Origin: RHLJ01 sp048058975
Lineage (GTDB): Bacteria > Bacteroidota > Rhodothermia > Balneolales > Balneolaceae
Length of the DNA: 64,000 nt
Reading direction: 5' to 3'
Assembly: GCA_048058975.1 (NCBI GenBank)
Contig: JBLLNP010000003.1
Span: 124,001-188,000, forward strand
This document shows, piece by piece, positions 24,338 to 35,041 of this stretch (positions are counted from its first letter, which is position 1; every line of letters begins with the position of its first letter). The notes below the pieces were generated by a model, which saw nothing but the letters and a program-made list of their open reading frames with translations, made no database searches and was not told the DNA's origin. The position numbers and the translations under genes are program-made.

Positions 24338-26509
24338 TTATTTTCTTTCTCCGGGTTTGTAAGTGCTCACCGCTCTGGCTTCAACGTCTTGGCGATAGTA
24401 CGCCACATCTTTAAATTCAACATCGGCATAGCGTTGCGCCTGATCGTAAAAGTGAGGGGAATCTGTATCGCCACTTTGTCCTCCGGCAAGCATCGTTTTT
24501 GCTTTTACTTTATCTCCGAACTCAACAACTGCTACAAAACTATTGCCTGATGATCCATACAGTTTGTTAGTATTTTCATACGCGCGGGAACCGTACGAAG
24601 CCAAGGCTCCCCATCTGCCGGAAGCAAATCCAACGGGCAAACTTGGTGCATCATCATCAAAACGGGATTGTATTGCGCCATCCAATCTTTGGAAACGGTT
24701 TACTTCTCCCCAAGCAATGTCCCATGTTCCAAAGTCTTCATTTAGTTCTTCGATGGTTGCCTTCAGTATTTCAAGACGTTCACTTCGGGGAGATTTTTTA
24801 CCGAAGTAAGAAACGCGTTCCATAAAACTCAATCCATCTGGAGATTCTCCATTTCTTAAATAATTCATTCCATAAAAATGAGAAATGGTCATTGCTACAG
24901 ATTCCTCCCCGGTTTTGTAATCCCAGTTTCTTAATACCTCAATTACTCCTTCCAGAGCTTTATCTTTTTGTGATGAAGCATCATAAGCAGCTACCACACC
25001 CGGAATTATCTCCTCAAAGGCGGGAATCCATGGATCATACGCCAACTCAATCAACCCATCCAGAGTTAGGTTTTCTACTTCTGAAAGAAGTGCAATGGCA
25101 TGAACTCCCCGAAAGTTTTCTGATGTTCGGGACATGTAACTCGGATAATCTTCTTTTTTGGGGCTGAATTCAGCAGCTGCAGTAAATGGGGTTGAATTAC
25201 AATTCTGAATCCATCCATTCCCGGGATTTAGTAGTGTGATCGCTTCGTCAACCGGGTGCAGTCCCTGCCAATCGGTGGCTGGATTACTTCCATCTACCGG
25301 ACGGGTATAATCAAACTGCTCGTCACGAACAGGTATAAAATTCCCATGAAAGTACGCGATGTTTCCATCAGCATCAGCAAACACCGTATTGTTAGAGGAG
25401 TTAGTTTTGATATCCATCATTTCCCTGAACTCGGCGTAATTACTTTTCTTTGTTCGGGTATAGGATTGCTCAAGAGCTTTTACTGGTTCCCACATCATCG
25501 CGGTAGCCACCCATTTGTCATCTATCATGTGTGTAACCGGGCCATGATGAGTGCGGTAAACCGGAAAAGTTTTTTCTTTTAGTTCGTCTCCATCTTTATA
25601 CTTCAAGGTAACTTCAGAGACTTCAACATCTCTCCACTCTTCTCCATACTTGTACATTAGCTTACCATCTCTTTCTTCTACAGTCTCGACAAATTCATCG
25701 ATCACATCGGTGTAGGTTGAAGTGTGCATCCATCCCGTTTTTTCATTGAATCCCTGATAGACAAAAAACTGTCCCCAGGTAACTGCACCATAGGCATTCA
25801 GGCCTTCTTCACTAACAGCATGAACTTCTCCCCGGAAATAAAAAGAGGTATGCGGATTTATTAACAGCATGGCATCCCCTGAAGCCGTATGCTCTCCTGA
25901 AATGGCAATTCCATTTGAACCTTTTGGCTCTTCATAGGGATCGATGACCGTTAATCCGTTGCCAAACTCGTTTAAAGAAAGGGAAGCTTTGTCTTCGTAA
26001 AAAGCCTTTATCCTTCTTGTTGAAACACGCTCTATATCTCCTCCAATGGAGCCTTCACTAAAATACATAGGCATCCAGGGCTCGAATTTCGTAATAAGCT
26101 TCGGTTCTACTTCAGGGTTAGCTTCCAGATAATAATTTAGGCCATCAGCCCATGCTTCGCATAACTTTTTCAGCCAATCGGGTGCATTTTCGTAATTCTG
26201 AATAGCTTCTTCTTTGCTCATAAACAAACGAGCCCGTAAATCTGAATACAATTCATCTTCGCCTTCCACTTCCGCCAGCCTTCCAATTGCCCATATATAG
26301 TTTCTCTCAATTCTGGGGAAATCATCCTCGGCCTGGGCATACATCAAACCAAAAACAGCATCGGCATCTGTCTTTCCATAAATATGTGGAACTCCGAAAT
26401 CATCCCGAATGATGGTGATGTTTTGAGCCTTTTTTTCCAGCTCAGACTTAGGAGTACATGAAGGTATAAAAAGAATAAAAGCGAAAAGAGCTACGAAGAG
26501 GTGTTTCAT
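24338..26509 (-). CDS. Penicillin acylase family lipoprotein
   Basis: The product has 723 residues. A lipoprotein signal has lipobox IPSC (Cys18). The alpha-chain-like region begins ITIIRDDFGVPHIYGKTDAD. The Ntn nucleophile is S198 in KGSNGIAISGEHT, where the precursor would be cut to expose the serine. The beta region includes INPHTSFYF and WMHTSTYTDVIDEF. The C-terminal part has SHFYG and GGQSGDTDSPHFYDQ. Relatives hydrolyse amides such as N-acyl-homoserine lactones, aculeacin or penicillin G. The substrate is not predictable from motifs, but quorum-signal degradation is a known activity of the family. Confidence 0.92.
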   Translation of the reverse strand: MKHLFVALFAFILFIPSCTPKSELEKKAQNITIIRDDFGVPHIYGKTDADAVFGLMYAQAEDDFPRIERNYIWAIGRLAEVEGEDELYSDLRARLFMSKEEAIQNYENAPDWLKKLCEAWADGLNYYLEANPEVEPKLITKFEPWMPMYFSEGSIGGDIERVSTRRIKAFYEDKASLSLNEFGNGLTVIDPYEEPKGSNGIAISGEHTASGDAMLLINPHTSFYFRGEVHAVSEEGLNAYGAVTWGQFFVYQGFNEKTGWMHTSTYTDVIDEFVETVEERDGKLMYKYGEEWRDVEVSEVTLKYKDGDELKEKTFPVYRTHHGPVTHMIDDKWVATAMMWEPVKALEQSYTRTKKSNYAEFREMMDIKTNSSNNTVFADADGNIAYFHGNFIPVRDEQFDYTRPVDGSNPATDWQGLHPVDEAITLLNPGNGWIQNCNSTPFTAAAEFSPKKEDYPSYMSRTSENFRGVHAIALLSEVENLTLDGLIELAYDPWIPAFEEIIPGVVAAYDASSQKDKALEGVIEVLRNWDYKTGEESVAMTISHFYGMNYLRNGESPDGLSFMERVSYFGKKSPRSERLEILKATIEELNEDFGTWDIAWGEVNRFQRLDGAIQSRFDDDAPSLPVGFASGRWGALASYGSRAYENTNKLYGSSGNSFVAVVEFGDKVKAKTMLAGGQSGDTDSPHFYDQAQRYADVEFKDVAYYRQDVEARAVSTYKPGERK

Positions 26510-26553
26510 AAGAAATAAGTTAGTTTCACTTAAAGTAGCTTACTTTCTGAAAC

Positions 26554-26586
26554 AAAAAAAGCGAAGGGATGTGCTTCGCTTTTTAT
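26554..26586 (-). terminator. Intrinsic terminator after the transaldolase gene
   Basis: A 7-bp stem (AGCGAAG at 26560-26566, CTTCGCT at 26574-26580) has A-run and T-run flanks that extend the pairing. On the minus strand it is followed by U-rich sequence and closes the transaldolase transcript. It is symmetric enough to act in both directions. Confidence 0.85.
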
Positions 26587-26606
26587 AGGTTTTTAAACTG
26601 AATCTG

Positions 26607-27263
26607 TTATTTAAAACTATTCTGTAAATCTTCCCAATCCTGTAAAAACCGGGCTAGGCCATTATCAGTAAGTGGGTGCTTTAACAGGCCAAGAATTACA
26701 TTCAGAGGCATAGTTGCTACATCTGCTCCTGCTTTGGCACATTCTACTACATGCATCGGGTGCCGGATGCTAGCAGCCAGTACTTCGGTAGCAAAGCCGT
26801 AATTCAGATAGATTTGTACAATATCTTCGATTAACTGCATTCCATCTGTTGAAATATCGTCCAGCCTTCCTATGAATGGAGAAATGTAAGTAGCACCTGC
26901 TTTTGCCGCTATCAATGCCTGAGTAGATGAAAAGCAGAGAGTACAATTTGTTTTAATTCCTTCTTCAGAAAAGGTTTTTATCGCTTTTATACCATCTTTA
27001 ATCAGTGGAACCTTGACAACCACATTATCCGCGATTTTTGCAATTTTTCTCCCTTCTTCAACCATTTCGTTGTAGGTAGTAGAAACCACTTCCGCTGAAA
27101 CGTCTCCCTCAACAATATCACATATTTTTTTGATGTGCCCTTCAAAATCCCTTACTCCAATTTTAGCACAAAGACTTGGGTTTGTGGTTACACCATCAAG
27201 AACACCCAGGTCATTGGCTTCCTGAATTTCTTCGAGATTTGCTGTATCGATAAAAAATTTCAT
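26607..27263 (-). CDS. tal: Transaldolase, short TalC/fructose-6-phosphate aldolase type
   Basis: The 218-residue cytoplasmic TIM-barrel enzyme belongs to the short transaldolase group and moves a dihydroxyacetone unit between sugar phosphates in the pentose phosphate pathway. The N-terminus MKFFIDTANLEEI at 27263 is the standard family start; longer in-frame starts upstream add non-conserved residues. Landmarks are GVTTNPSL, EVVSTTYNEMVEEGR, the Schiff-base lysine K84 in VVVKVPLI, and the C-terminal segment ADVATMPLNVILGLLKHPLT. It is monocistronic with its own terminator. Confidence 0.95.
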   Translation of the reverse strand: MKFFIDTANLEEIQEANDLGVLDGVTTNPSLCAKIGVRDFEGHIKKICDIVEGDVSAEVVSTTYNEMVEEGRKIAKIADNVVVKVPLIKDGIKAIKTFSEEGIKTNCTLCFSSTQALIAAKAGATYISPFIGRLDDISTDGMQLIEDIVQIYLNYGFATEVLAASIRHPMHVVECAKAGADVATMPLNVILGLLKHPLTDNGLARFLQDWEDLQNSFK

Positions 27264-27434
27264 GTAATAAGAGGTATGAAGTTCAAGTTTCTCCAAAATA
27301 CAAAAACTGGCTGGTAAAACATTTCGATTTGTAAAGTTTGCATTGCTTTTTTTTACAAGCAGGTATTATCTAAAGCTGAACTATTTGCCGAAATTATACG
27401 TCTTGTATCTACATTTCAAATTCAGTCTTATCAA

Positions 27435-28802
27435 GTGAAAAAAATATTCTTTACGGCATTATTTATATCTATCATTTTTATTGGTTGCGGAGGTTCAGAA
27501 CAAAACGGGAGCCAAGGAGGTTGGGAAGCCCGCGGAGGTGGTGGCTTCGGTCAAGCAAGGGTTACCAGTGTAGAAACTCAGCAAGTTTCTTTTAGCTCTA
27601 TCGCCGATCAGGTTCGTTCCTTTGGAACAATTAAAGCACAGGATGTAATCGCAATTACTCCCCAGGTAAGTAATCGTATTACACGTTTCTATGTAGATCT
27701 GGGTGACACTGTAAGGCAAGGACAGATTCTTGCTAAAATTTATGACGCTACCTTTCGCGACCAGTTAAACCAAGCAGAAGCTCAGCTTGAGCAGAGCAAA
27801 ATTGCCGTGCAGAGAGACAGTTCTCAGTTTGAACGGCAGCGATCGCTTTTAGAAAGAGAATTGATCAGCCAGTCTGAATACGATATTGCTTTTGCTACCT
27901 ATCAGAGTTCTTTGGCTCAGTATCAGTCTTCTAATGCTCAATTAACCCAGGCTCAGGAAAATTTTAATTTTACTGAAGTTCGCGCTCCTGTTCGTGGTGT
28001 AATCATTTCCCGAAATGGTGAAGAAGGGGACATTGCTTCAACAGGACAGCCTCTGTTCGAGATAGCAAACCTAGTAGGATATGAAACCCGCATTTTCCTC
28101 CCGGTCCAAGACTGGAGATTTGTTAAAATCGGGCAGCCGGTAGCTCTCAGAGTCTCAAATGAAGCAAAGGCAACAGCCCAAGGTGTAGTATCAAGAAAAA
28201 GCCCTCAGCTTGATGCAACTACCGGTCTTGGAGAGGTTGTAATTACTCTAACTCAGGTTGGGGAATCTATTTATCCTGGAGTGTTGACCGAGAATGTAAT
28301 CGATATAGTAAACAAACCAAGGGCTATCGTAATCTCAAGAAGTGCGTTAGTTGAAAAAGTAGAAACCGTTGTCGATCCTGAATCAAACACCATTCAACTT
28401 GACCGTACTTATTCTGTTTTTGTTAGCCAAGGAGACTCTGTAGCAGAGCTTCGTCAGCTTGAATTGGGAATTGAACAAGGTGACCGATTGGAAGTACTTG
28501 CAGGACTTCGACCTGGTGAACAGATTGTAGTTACAGGGCAACAGAGTTTGCAGGATGGTGGTCGTATTCGTGTAGCTACCGGTTCCACATTCTCGTCTCC
28601 CGAACAGAAAATAACCGAAGGAAGTACCGCTTCTCCTCAGCAAAGACCTGGTCAGGGAGCAAACAGACCAGGTGGTGCTGCATTCGCTAACATGAGCGAG
28701 GAAGAGCGCCAAAAACTTCGTACCCGCATGCAGAACATGAGTCAGGAAGAGCGCCAGGCTTTAATGGACAGCGTCCGTACTGCTAATTCTTCATCTGAAT
28801 AA
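27435..28802 (+). CDS. RND efflux periplasmic adaptor (membrane fusion lipoprotein)
   Basis: The product has 455 residues with a GTG start. A lipoprotein signal has lipobox IGC (Cys18), followed by a glycine-rich spacer. A barrel-sandwich domain begins near 60 (VRSFGTIKAQDVIAITPQVS), and a coiled-coil hairpin spans about 105-165. The second half-lipoyl segment is EVRAPVRGVIISRNGEEGD. Beta-barrel and membrane-proximal domains follow. The C-terminus holds two copies of an M-S-x-E-E-R-Q helix (MSEEERQKLRTRMQ, MSQEERQALMDSV). It links the inner-membrane RND pump to an outer-membrane channel; no TolC-like gene is in the window. The permease gene starts one base after its stop. Confidence 0.94.
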   Translation: MKKIFFTALFISIIFIGCGGSEQNGSQGGWEARGGGGFGQARVTSVETQQVSFSSIADQVRSFGTIKAQDVIAITPQVSNRITRFYVDLGDTVRQGQILAKIYDATFRDQLNQAEAQLEQSKIAVQRDSSQFERQRSLLERELISQSEYDIAFATYQSSLAQYQSSNAQLTQAQENFNFTEVRAPVRGVIISRNGEEGDIASTGQPLFEIANLVGYETRIFLPVQDWRFVKIGQPVALRVSNEAKATAQGVVSRKSPQLDATTGLGEVVITLTQVGESIYPGVLTENVIDIVNKPRAIVISRSALVEKVETVVDPESNTIQLDRTYSVFVSQGDSVAELRQLELGIEQGDRLEVLAGLRPGEQIVVTGQQSLQDGGRIRVATGSTFSSPEQKITEGSTASPQQRPGQGANRPGGAAFANMSEEERQKLRTRMQNMSQEERQALMDSVRTANSSSE

Positions 28803-28803
28803 C

Positions 28804-31800
28804 ATGGGTGGTTTATCCAAGTTAGCGGTTCAGCGACCCATTACGTTTTTAATGACCAGCCTGATTTTAATCGGGTTTGGGATTTTTGGTGTGCTTCAAC
28901 TTCGTTTGAATTTATATCCGGATGTAAGCTTTCCAACCATAACCATTTTTACCGGGTATGAGGGTGTAGCACCTGAAGATATAGAAGCACTAGTAACTCG
29001 ACCTATTGAAGAACAAGTCGGTAGTATCAGCGGCATCCGCAGAGTCCGATCACTTTCGAGCCAGGGCGCATCGGTTGTAAAGCTGAATTTTAACTGGGGA
29101 ACTGATTTATATGAAGCTGAAAATGACGTTAGGAAACAGCTCGGCTTTGTAGAACGCTCTATACCCAGAGATGCAGAAACTCCTCTTGTTTTTAGTTACG
29201 ATCCGAATCAGGAACCCATCGTAGTTCTGGCTGTTACGTCCGATGTCCGTTCTTCAAGAGATTTAAGGACCTACGCTACCCAGGTATTGGAGCAACGCAT
29301 TGAGCGGATTAATGGAATTGCCTCTGCAGAAACTTCAGGTGGACTAGAACGCCAGATTAATGTGGTGATCGATAATGAGAAAATGAGATTGTACAACATC
29401 ACCATCTCAGAAATATCAAATCGCCTTAACGCAGAAAATATTCAGGTTCCGGCCGGGCAGTTAACCGAAGGAAACACCGTTTATTCGCTTAGAACTATGG
29501 GCGAATTGAAGAGTGTTGATCAAATTCAGAATACAGTAATCGCTGTTCGGGATGGACGTTCTCTTTACCTTAAGGATGTGGCGGATGTTCAGGACGGTAT
29601 TGCTCAACCGATAGGTAATGTGCAGGTGAATGGCGAAGACGGAATTATTATTAATATCTACCGCCAGAGTGACGCGAACGTGGTAGTGGCTGCCAACGAA
29701 GTAATTACAAGCCTTGCAGACATCAAAAAAAGTCTCCCCATTGATGTGAATGTGGAGGTGCTGACGAATAAAGCCGAGTTCATCAAGCTTTCTATACAAA
29801 ATCTCCTGCTAACCGGATTACAGGCGATCATTCTTGTAGTGTTGATTTTACTTGTATTCCTGAGAAGCGGAAGATCTGCCTTAATCATCGCTATTTCTAT
29901 CCCGGTTTCCATCGTAACTACTTTTGCAGTGATGAACTTTGCTGATTTGAGCCTGAATATTATTTCGCTTTCAGGCCTTACACTTGCCGTTGGACTTGTG
30001 GTTGATGATGCTGTGGTGGTACTGGAAAACATATTCCGCTTCAGAGAAGAAGGCAAAAACCGAAAAGATGCCGCCGTATATGGAGCTAAAGAAGTGGCCG
30101 TTCCTGTCGTCATTTCAACCCTAACGACTCTGGTTGTATTCCTTCCGATTTTGTTTGTGCCCGGTATCGCAGGTTTTCTCTTCCGGGATCTTGCCCTTAC
30201 TATTTCTTTTTCGCTATCGGTTTCTTCTTTGGTAGCATTAACACTTATCCCAATGATGACTTCTCAGTTTTTTAGCGATAAGGAAAAAGCGTTCCAGGCT
30301 AATAACAGGCTCTCAAATTTCTTTGGTGATTTACTCGATCGTTTAGAAAGTCGTTATGCCCGGCAGTTAGATGCCTCTTTAAACAGAAGTGGTCTGGTTG
30401 TTCTTGTATCAGTGCTTTTTTTCGGAGCTACTCTTCCAATCTTTAATCAACTTGGCGGCGAGTTTTTCCCTCGGGTTGATGAAGGTGCTTTTACGCTGGA
30501 AGTGAGCAGAGAAGCAGGTGTAAGCCTGCTCGAACTTGAACGCTCTTTCCGGCAGGTGGAAAGTGTCATCCGACAGGAAGTGCCAGAAGCGCGCATGGTA
30601 GTTTCCGACTACGGCGATAAAGAAGGAATTGAAGGTGCCGATAATCCCGGAGGATTTACAGGTTCGGTTCGGGTTGAACTGGTTCCGAAAGATCAAAGAA
30701 ATAGAAGTCAGTTTGATATTGTAAGTTCACTTCTCAATCAACTTACTATTGTCCCCGGAATCGATGTTCAGGAAATCATCCAGGATCCTTTAAGCCCTGA
30801 TGGAGAAAATGGGCTTATTATACAGGTTTTTGGATATAATCCTGAAATCAAAAAAGAGCTTTCTGATGGAGTAAAAGAGCGCATAACCCAAATTGATGGA
30901 GTAGTAAGCGCGTACAGTACAGCTGATCAGGGACGCCCTGAATTACGATTAGTGATGGACCGTGAGCGTATTTCTTTGGTTGGAATGAACACCAATCAGG
31001 TTGCAAGTGCAGTAAGTGATGCTATCCAGGGAAGTATTGCAACCAGTTTTGTGGATCAGGGTGTGGAATTTGAGGTGAAGGTGGAACTTGATCCCCGACA
31101 AAAAGCAGCGTCCACAGACCTGGAAAACATCCAGATACAAACGGCTAATGGAGAATGGATGCCGTTAAGTAATCTCGCACGAATCGAGAGATATACCGGG
31201 CCAAGCAATGTGACCAGAATTGATCAGGAGCGGGTAGTGGAAATTTTTACTGAACTCGATGACGTGGATTTAAAAACTGCATCTGCCCAAGCCCGTGAGC
31301 TTTTAAATGAAGTAGAGTGGCCGGATGGGTATCGTTATGCTTTAGCAGGTTCTGCCGAAGAGCAGGCTGAATCTTTCAACTTTCTGCTTATCGCTTTTGC
31401 CATCGCCGGAATTCTAACCTATATGGTAATGGCTTCTCAGTTCGAAAGTTTAGTCGAGCCGTTTATCATAATCTTTACTATACCACTCGCGCTTTCAGGT
31501 GTTTTGATAATGTTAGGAATTACGGGAACTGCCGTCAGCGTAACTTCGATGGTAGGTTTGATTTTGCTTTCCGGGATTGTGGTGAACAACGGAATTGTGA
31601 TGATTGATTACATCAAGATTCTGCAAGCCCGAGGCTTAAACAGAAACGAGGCCATTGTTCAGGGAGCCACACGAAGGCTGCGACCTATTCTAATGACAGC
31701 ACTCACTACTATTTTATCGATGGTCCCATTGGCTCTCGAGTTGGGATCCGGTTCGGAAACCTGGAGCCCAATGGCCCGAACGGTAATTGGTGGGCTCACC

Positions 31801-31929
31801 ATGTCAACATTCCTGATGCTTTTCGTTGTCCCAAGCGTGTATAAATTGATTAATCAGGGCGTAGATCGACTTGGTTTTGATGCCATTCATAAACATGATC
31901 CACTTGAAGAAGAGGAGGTATTAGCATGA
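28804..31929 (+). CDS. RND efflux permease, first of two
   Basis: The 1041-residue inner-membrane proton-driven exporter of the AcrB/HAE-1 type has twelve membrane helices in two halves. The first helix is ITFLMTSLILIGFGIFGVLQL. TM4 carries the proton-relay pair in GLVVDDAVVVLEN (both aspartates present). TM10 has LSGIVVNNGIVMIDY. Two large periplasmic loops are normal in size. The stop overlaps the ATG of the second permease gene by four bases (ATGA), so the two are translationally coupled and may form a heteromeric pump as MdtB and MdtC do. The substrate is unknown. Confidence 0.95.
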   Translation: MGGLSKLAVQRPITFLMTSLILIGFGIFGVLQLRLNLYPDVSFPTITIFTGYEGVAPEDIEALVTRPIEEQVGSISGIRRVRSLSSQGASVVKLNFNWGTDLYEAENDVRKQLGFVERSIPRDAETPLVFSYDPNQEPIVVLAVTSDVRSSRDLRTYATQVLEQRIERINGIASAETSGGLERQINVVIDNEKMRLYNITISEISNRLNAENIQVPAGQLTEGNTVYSLRTMGELKSVDQIQNTVIAVRDGRSLYLKDVADVQDGIAQPIGNVQVNGEDGIIINIYRQSDANVVVAANEVITSLADIKKSLPIDVNVEVLTNKAEFIKLSIQNLLLTGLQAIILVVLILLVFLRSGRSALIIAISIPVSIVTTFAVMNFADLSLNIISLSGLTLAVGLVVDDAVVVLENIFRFREEGKNRKDAAVYGAKEVAVPVVISTLTTLVVFLPILFVPGIAGFLFRDLALTISFSLSVSSLVALTLIPMMTSQFFSDKEKAFQANNRLSNFFGDLLDRLESRYARQLDASLNRSGLVVLVSVLFFGATLPIFNQLGGEFFPRVDEGAFTLEVSREAGVSLLELERSFRQVESVIRQEVPEARMVVSDYGDKEGIEGADNPGGFTGSVRVELVPKDQRNRSQFDIVSSLLNQLTIVPGIDVQEIIQDPLSPDGENGLIIQVFGYNPEIKKELSDGVKERITQIDGVVSAYSTADQGRPELRLVMDRERISLVGMNTNQVASAVSDAIQGSIATSFVDQGVEFEVKVELDPRQKAASTDLENIQIQTANGEWMPLSNLARIERYTGPSNVTRIDQERVVEIFTELDDVDLKTASAQARELLNEVEWPDGYRYALAGSAEEQAESFNFLLIAFAIAGILTYMVMASQFESLVEPFIIIFTIPLALSGVLIMLGITGTAVSVTSMVGLILLSGIVVNNGIVMIDYIKILQARGLNRNEAIVQGATRRLRPILMTALTTILSMVPLALELGSGSETWSPMARTVIGGLTMSTFLMLFVVPSVYKLINQGVDRLGFDAIHKHDPLEEEEVLA

Positions 31930-34900
31930 GAAAGTTTTCCCTTACTGGAGGAGTTCTTAGTCGACCCATTACCGTAATCATGTGTACCTTGATTGTGGTT
32001 GGTTTTGGGATTTTTTCACTTACCAATCTTAGAGTTACACTTTTTCCAAGCCTGAATATTCCGGTTTTAGCTATTTCTTCTGGATATCAAAATGTAGCGC
32101 CAGAAGATATTGACCGGATTATTGTAACTCCTATTGAGGGTGCTGTTGCCGCTATTGAAGGAATTGAAAGCCTCGAGGCGAGGGTAAGTCGTGGAAATGC
32201 TTTTATTATAATGCGACTTTATGAAGGTACAGATATAAGAAAAACTGAATTAAAAGTTCAAAAGGCTATCGATCAGATTAGAGCTGACCTCCCCGAACAG
32301 GCACGCCCACCTACTATTTTCCAATTTGATCCCGAAAACCGACCAATTATGCAGCTCAGCATTAGCTCGGGTCTTAAAGGGTTAGATGAATTAAGAGAGT
32401 TAGCTATTGAAGTAGTTGAACCTAGTTTGGAACGACTCGTTGGACTTGCTTCCGCAGATACACGGGGAGGGCTTGAACGAAGAATTTATGTTGATGTTTC
32501 TCCGATGCAGCTTGCTCAGCATAACATTGTTCCACAGGAAATTGAAAATGCCATCCGCAACAATAACACCCAGCTTCCAATGGGGAATGTGATCGCGCAA
32601 AACATAAGCTACAGCGTACGTGCTGAATCTATGTATGAAAGTGTGGATCAGATTAAGAAAACCATTGTTAAAATATCTGAAAACGGCGTCCCTATTCGTG
32701 TTGAAGACGTTGCGGATGTATCGGATGGATTTACAGAGGTTACCAGCCTGGTAAATGTAAATGGTAATAATAGTGTCTCTATCGAAGTACAGAAAAATTC
32801 TGATGCTAATACGCTGGATGTGGTTAATGCTGTAAAAGCAGCAGTACCCGAAATTAATGAGAAACTACCTCCGGGAGTCATCCTGAAAATATTATCTGAC
32901 GAAGGCCGTGCCATTGATGACTCCATCAATAACCTGGCTCAATCGTCTCTTTTTGCACTGATTGTTGTAGTATTGGTAATCCTGATTTTTATGGGAGGAT
33001 GGAGAATTTCGCTGGTAGTTGCACTCTCTATTCCGGTTTCAATTGCAGCAAGTTTTGCCACTATGTATGCGGCAAATCTTACACTCAATATTTTCACTAT
33101 TTCTGCTCTTGCATTAGCTATTGGGTTGTTAGTAGATAATGCCATTGTTGTAGCAGAAAGTATCGCGCGCAAACTGGAAGATGGTTTAACCCGCTATCAG
33201 GCAGCTTTAAATGGCACTAACGAAGTGATTGGCCCTCTTCTGGGTTCTACGTTAACAACGCTGGGAGTATTTATTCCAATTACATTGATAAGTGGCATAC
33301 AAGGTGTTTTCTTCCGCGAGTTTGCACTTACTATCAGTTTTGCAATCGCCATTTCATTTCTTTCTTCGATCATACTTGTTCCTGTAATGTCTATCCTCGT
33401 GTTGGACCGGGATCAATTCAACAAGCGAAGTTTCATGTTCACCGCACTTCATAAACTGGAGGGCGGGTATGGATTTATTCTTCAATGGATTCTCCGACAC
33501 AAATGGATTCCAACTTTGCTCCTAATAGGAATTGTTGGCGGTACTGTTTACATGTATCAGACCATCAACAAAGAAGGATTTCCTGAGACCGACTCTGGAG
33601 AAATTGATGTGGACATCACCTTACAAGAGGGAACCAAACTCATACGTACTGTTGAAGTAATGGAACAGTTTGAAGAACAATTGCTACAGAAACCCGAAAT
33701 TGAAACCCTAATTTCATCTATTGGGCGAAGCAGATGGACTGAGCAAGCAAACCGGGGCAGTTTTACACTCCAGTTGGCACCTGTTGAAGAACGAACAATT
33801 ACGAGTAATGAATTAGCTGCTGCATTAAGGCAGGAATTGGTTGCACCCGGTGTAACAGTAAGGGCTTCTGTTGAAGGAGGTGGGATACGATTCGGTGGAC
33901 GTGGATTCAGATCAGGTGGTGGGTCAGTCCGACTAAGTTTAATTGGCCCTGAAATGTCTGAACTGCTTCGAATTTCGAACCAGATTGAAGATAAGTTCCT
34001 AGAAGACCCGAATATTATTTCGGTTGATAACGGTCGTACCGACCCAACACCTGAGTTACAGTTTATTGTGGATCGTAATCGAGTAGGAATGATGAACGCT
34101 GGTATCAGTCAGGTAGCAGGTAACTTGCGAACACAAACCCTGGGAAACCAGGCTGGTTTTTCCGGACTGAAGGAAAAGAAATTCCGATTGAAGTACGGAC
34201 AGCTAAAACATCTCTGAAATCCCGTGAAGACCTTTTTGATTTAGAAGTCCTTCAATTTGAAGACCAGCGGATACCAGTTGTCGCAGTTGGTGAATTCGTT
34301 GAAACGAAAGGGGTGGATTCTTATTCCAAACGGGATAGGGAAATTTTGCTGGACGTTAATATTTCATTTAACGGAGATGCCAACGTGTATCGTGGGTTAA
34401 TAACTGATTTCGTTAATAACGAAGTAATCATGCCCGAAGGATATAGATATGAATTTACCGGAGCCAGCCAGGAGGCCCAGGAAGGGGCTCGCCAGTTTCT
34501 TTTCGCAGGATTAGCCGCTTTAGTACTTATGTTCATGATTATGGCTTCATTATTCGAAAACTTTAGAGATCCGTTCGTTATTTGGCTTTGTATTCCTATG
34601 GCCTTGTTTGGTGCATTAGCTGGATTAATGATTCTTGGGACCCCGCTAAGTACTACCGGAAATATCGGACTGTTTATGCTTGTTGGGATTATTGTAAATA
34701 ATGGAATTGTATTAGTGGATTACATGCATTTACGAACCAAAGGAATCGCTTTTGATATTTCAAATGGTTCAGAATTCTTATCAGCAATTCTTCAAGCATG
34801 TAAACGCAGAATGCGACCAGTTTTATTAACTGCTATAACAACCATTTGTTCTATGATTCCTTTATCGCTCGAGCTTGGTGCTGGTGCAGAAATATGGTCT

Positions 34901-35041
34901 CCTTTAGCAAAAACTGTAATCGGCGGGTTACTATTTGGAGTGATTTTCACTCTGTTCATTACCCCTGCAATTTCTGTTGGTTTTAAACAGTTGATTAACA
35001 GCATCAAAGGGTTGTTCAGAAAACAAAAAACTGCCGTTTAA
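31926..35041 (+). pseudogene. RND efflux permease, second of two, split by a -1 frameshift
   Basis: Two fragments (31926-34217, 763 residues, and 34313-35041, 242 residues) belong to one RND permease. Upstream of 34313 the second frame is open and encodes EGKEIPIEVRTAKTSLKSRE, the expected continuation. The first frame reads NQAGFSGLKEKK and stops at 34217. Adding one T to the five-T run at 34157-34161 restores NQAGFFRTEGKEIPIEV and a single product of 1038 residues, matching the 1041 of its partner. It is either a real mutation, a sequencing error or, less likely, recoding. TM4 reads GLLVDNAIVV, with the second relay aspartate replaced by asparagine. A Gly/Arg-rich loop (GGGIRFGGRGFRSGGG) is present. 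Confidence 0.93.
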
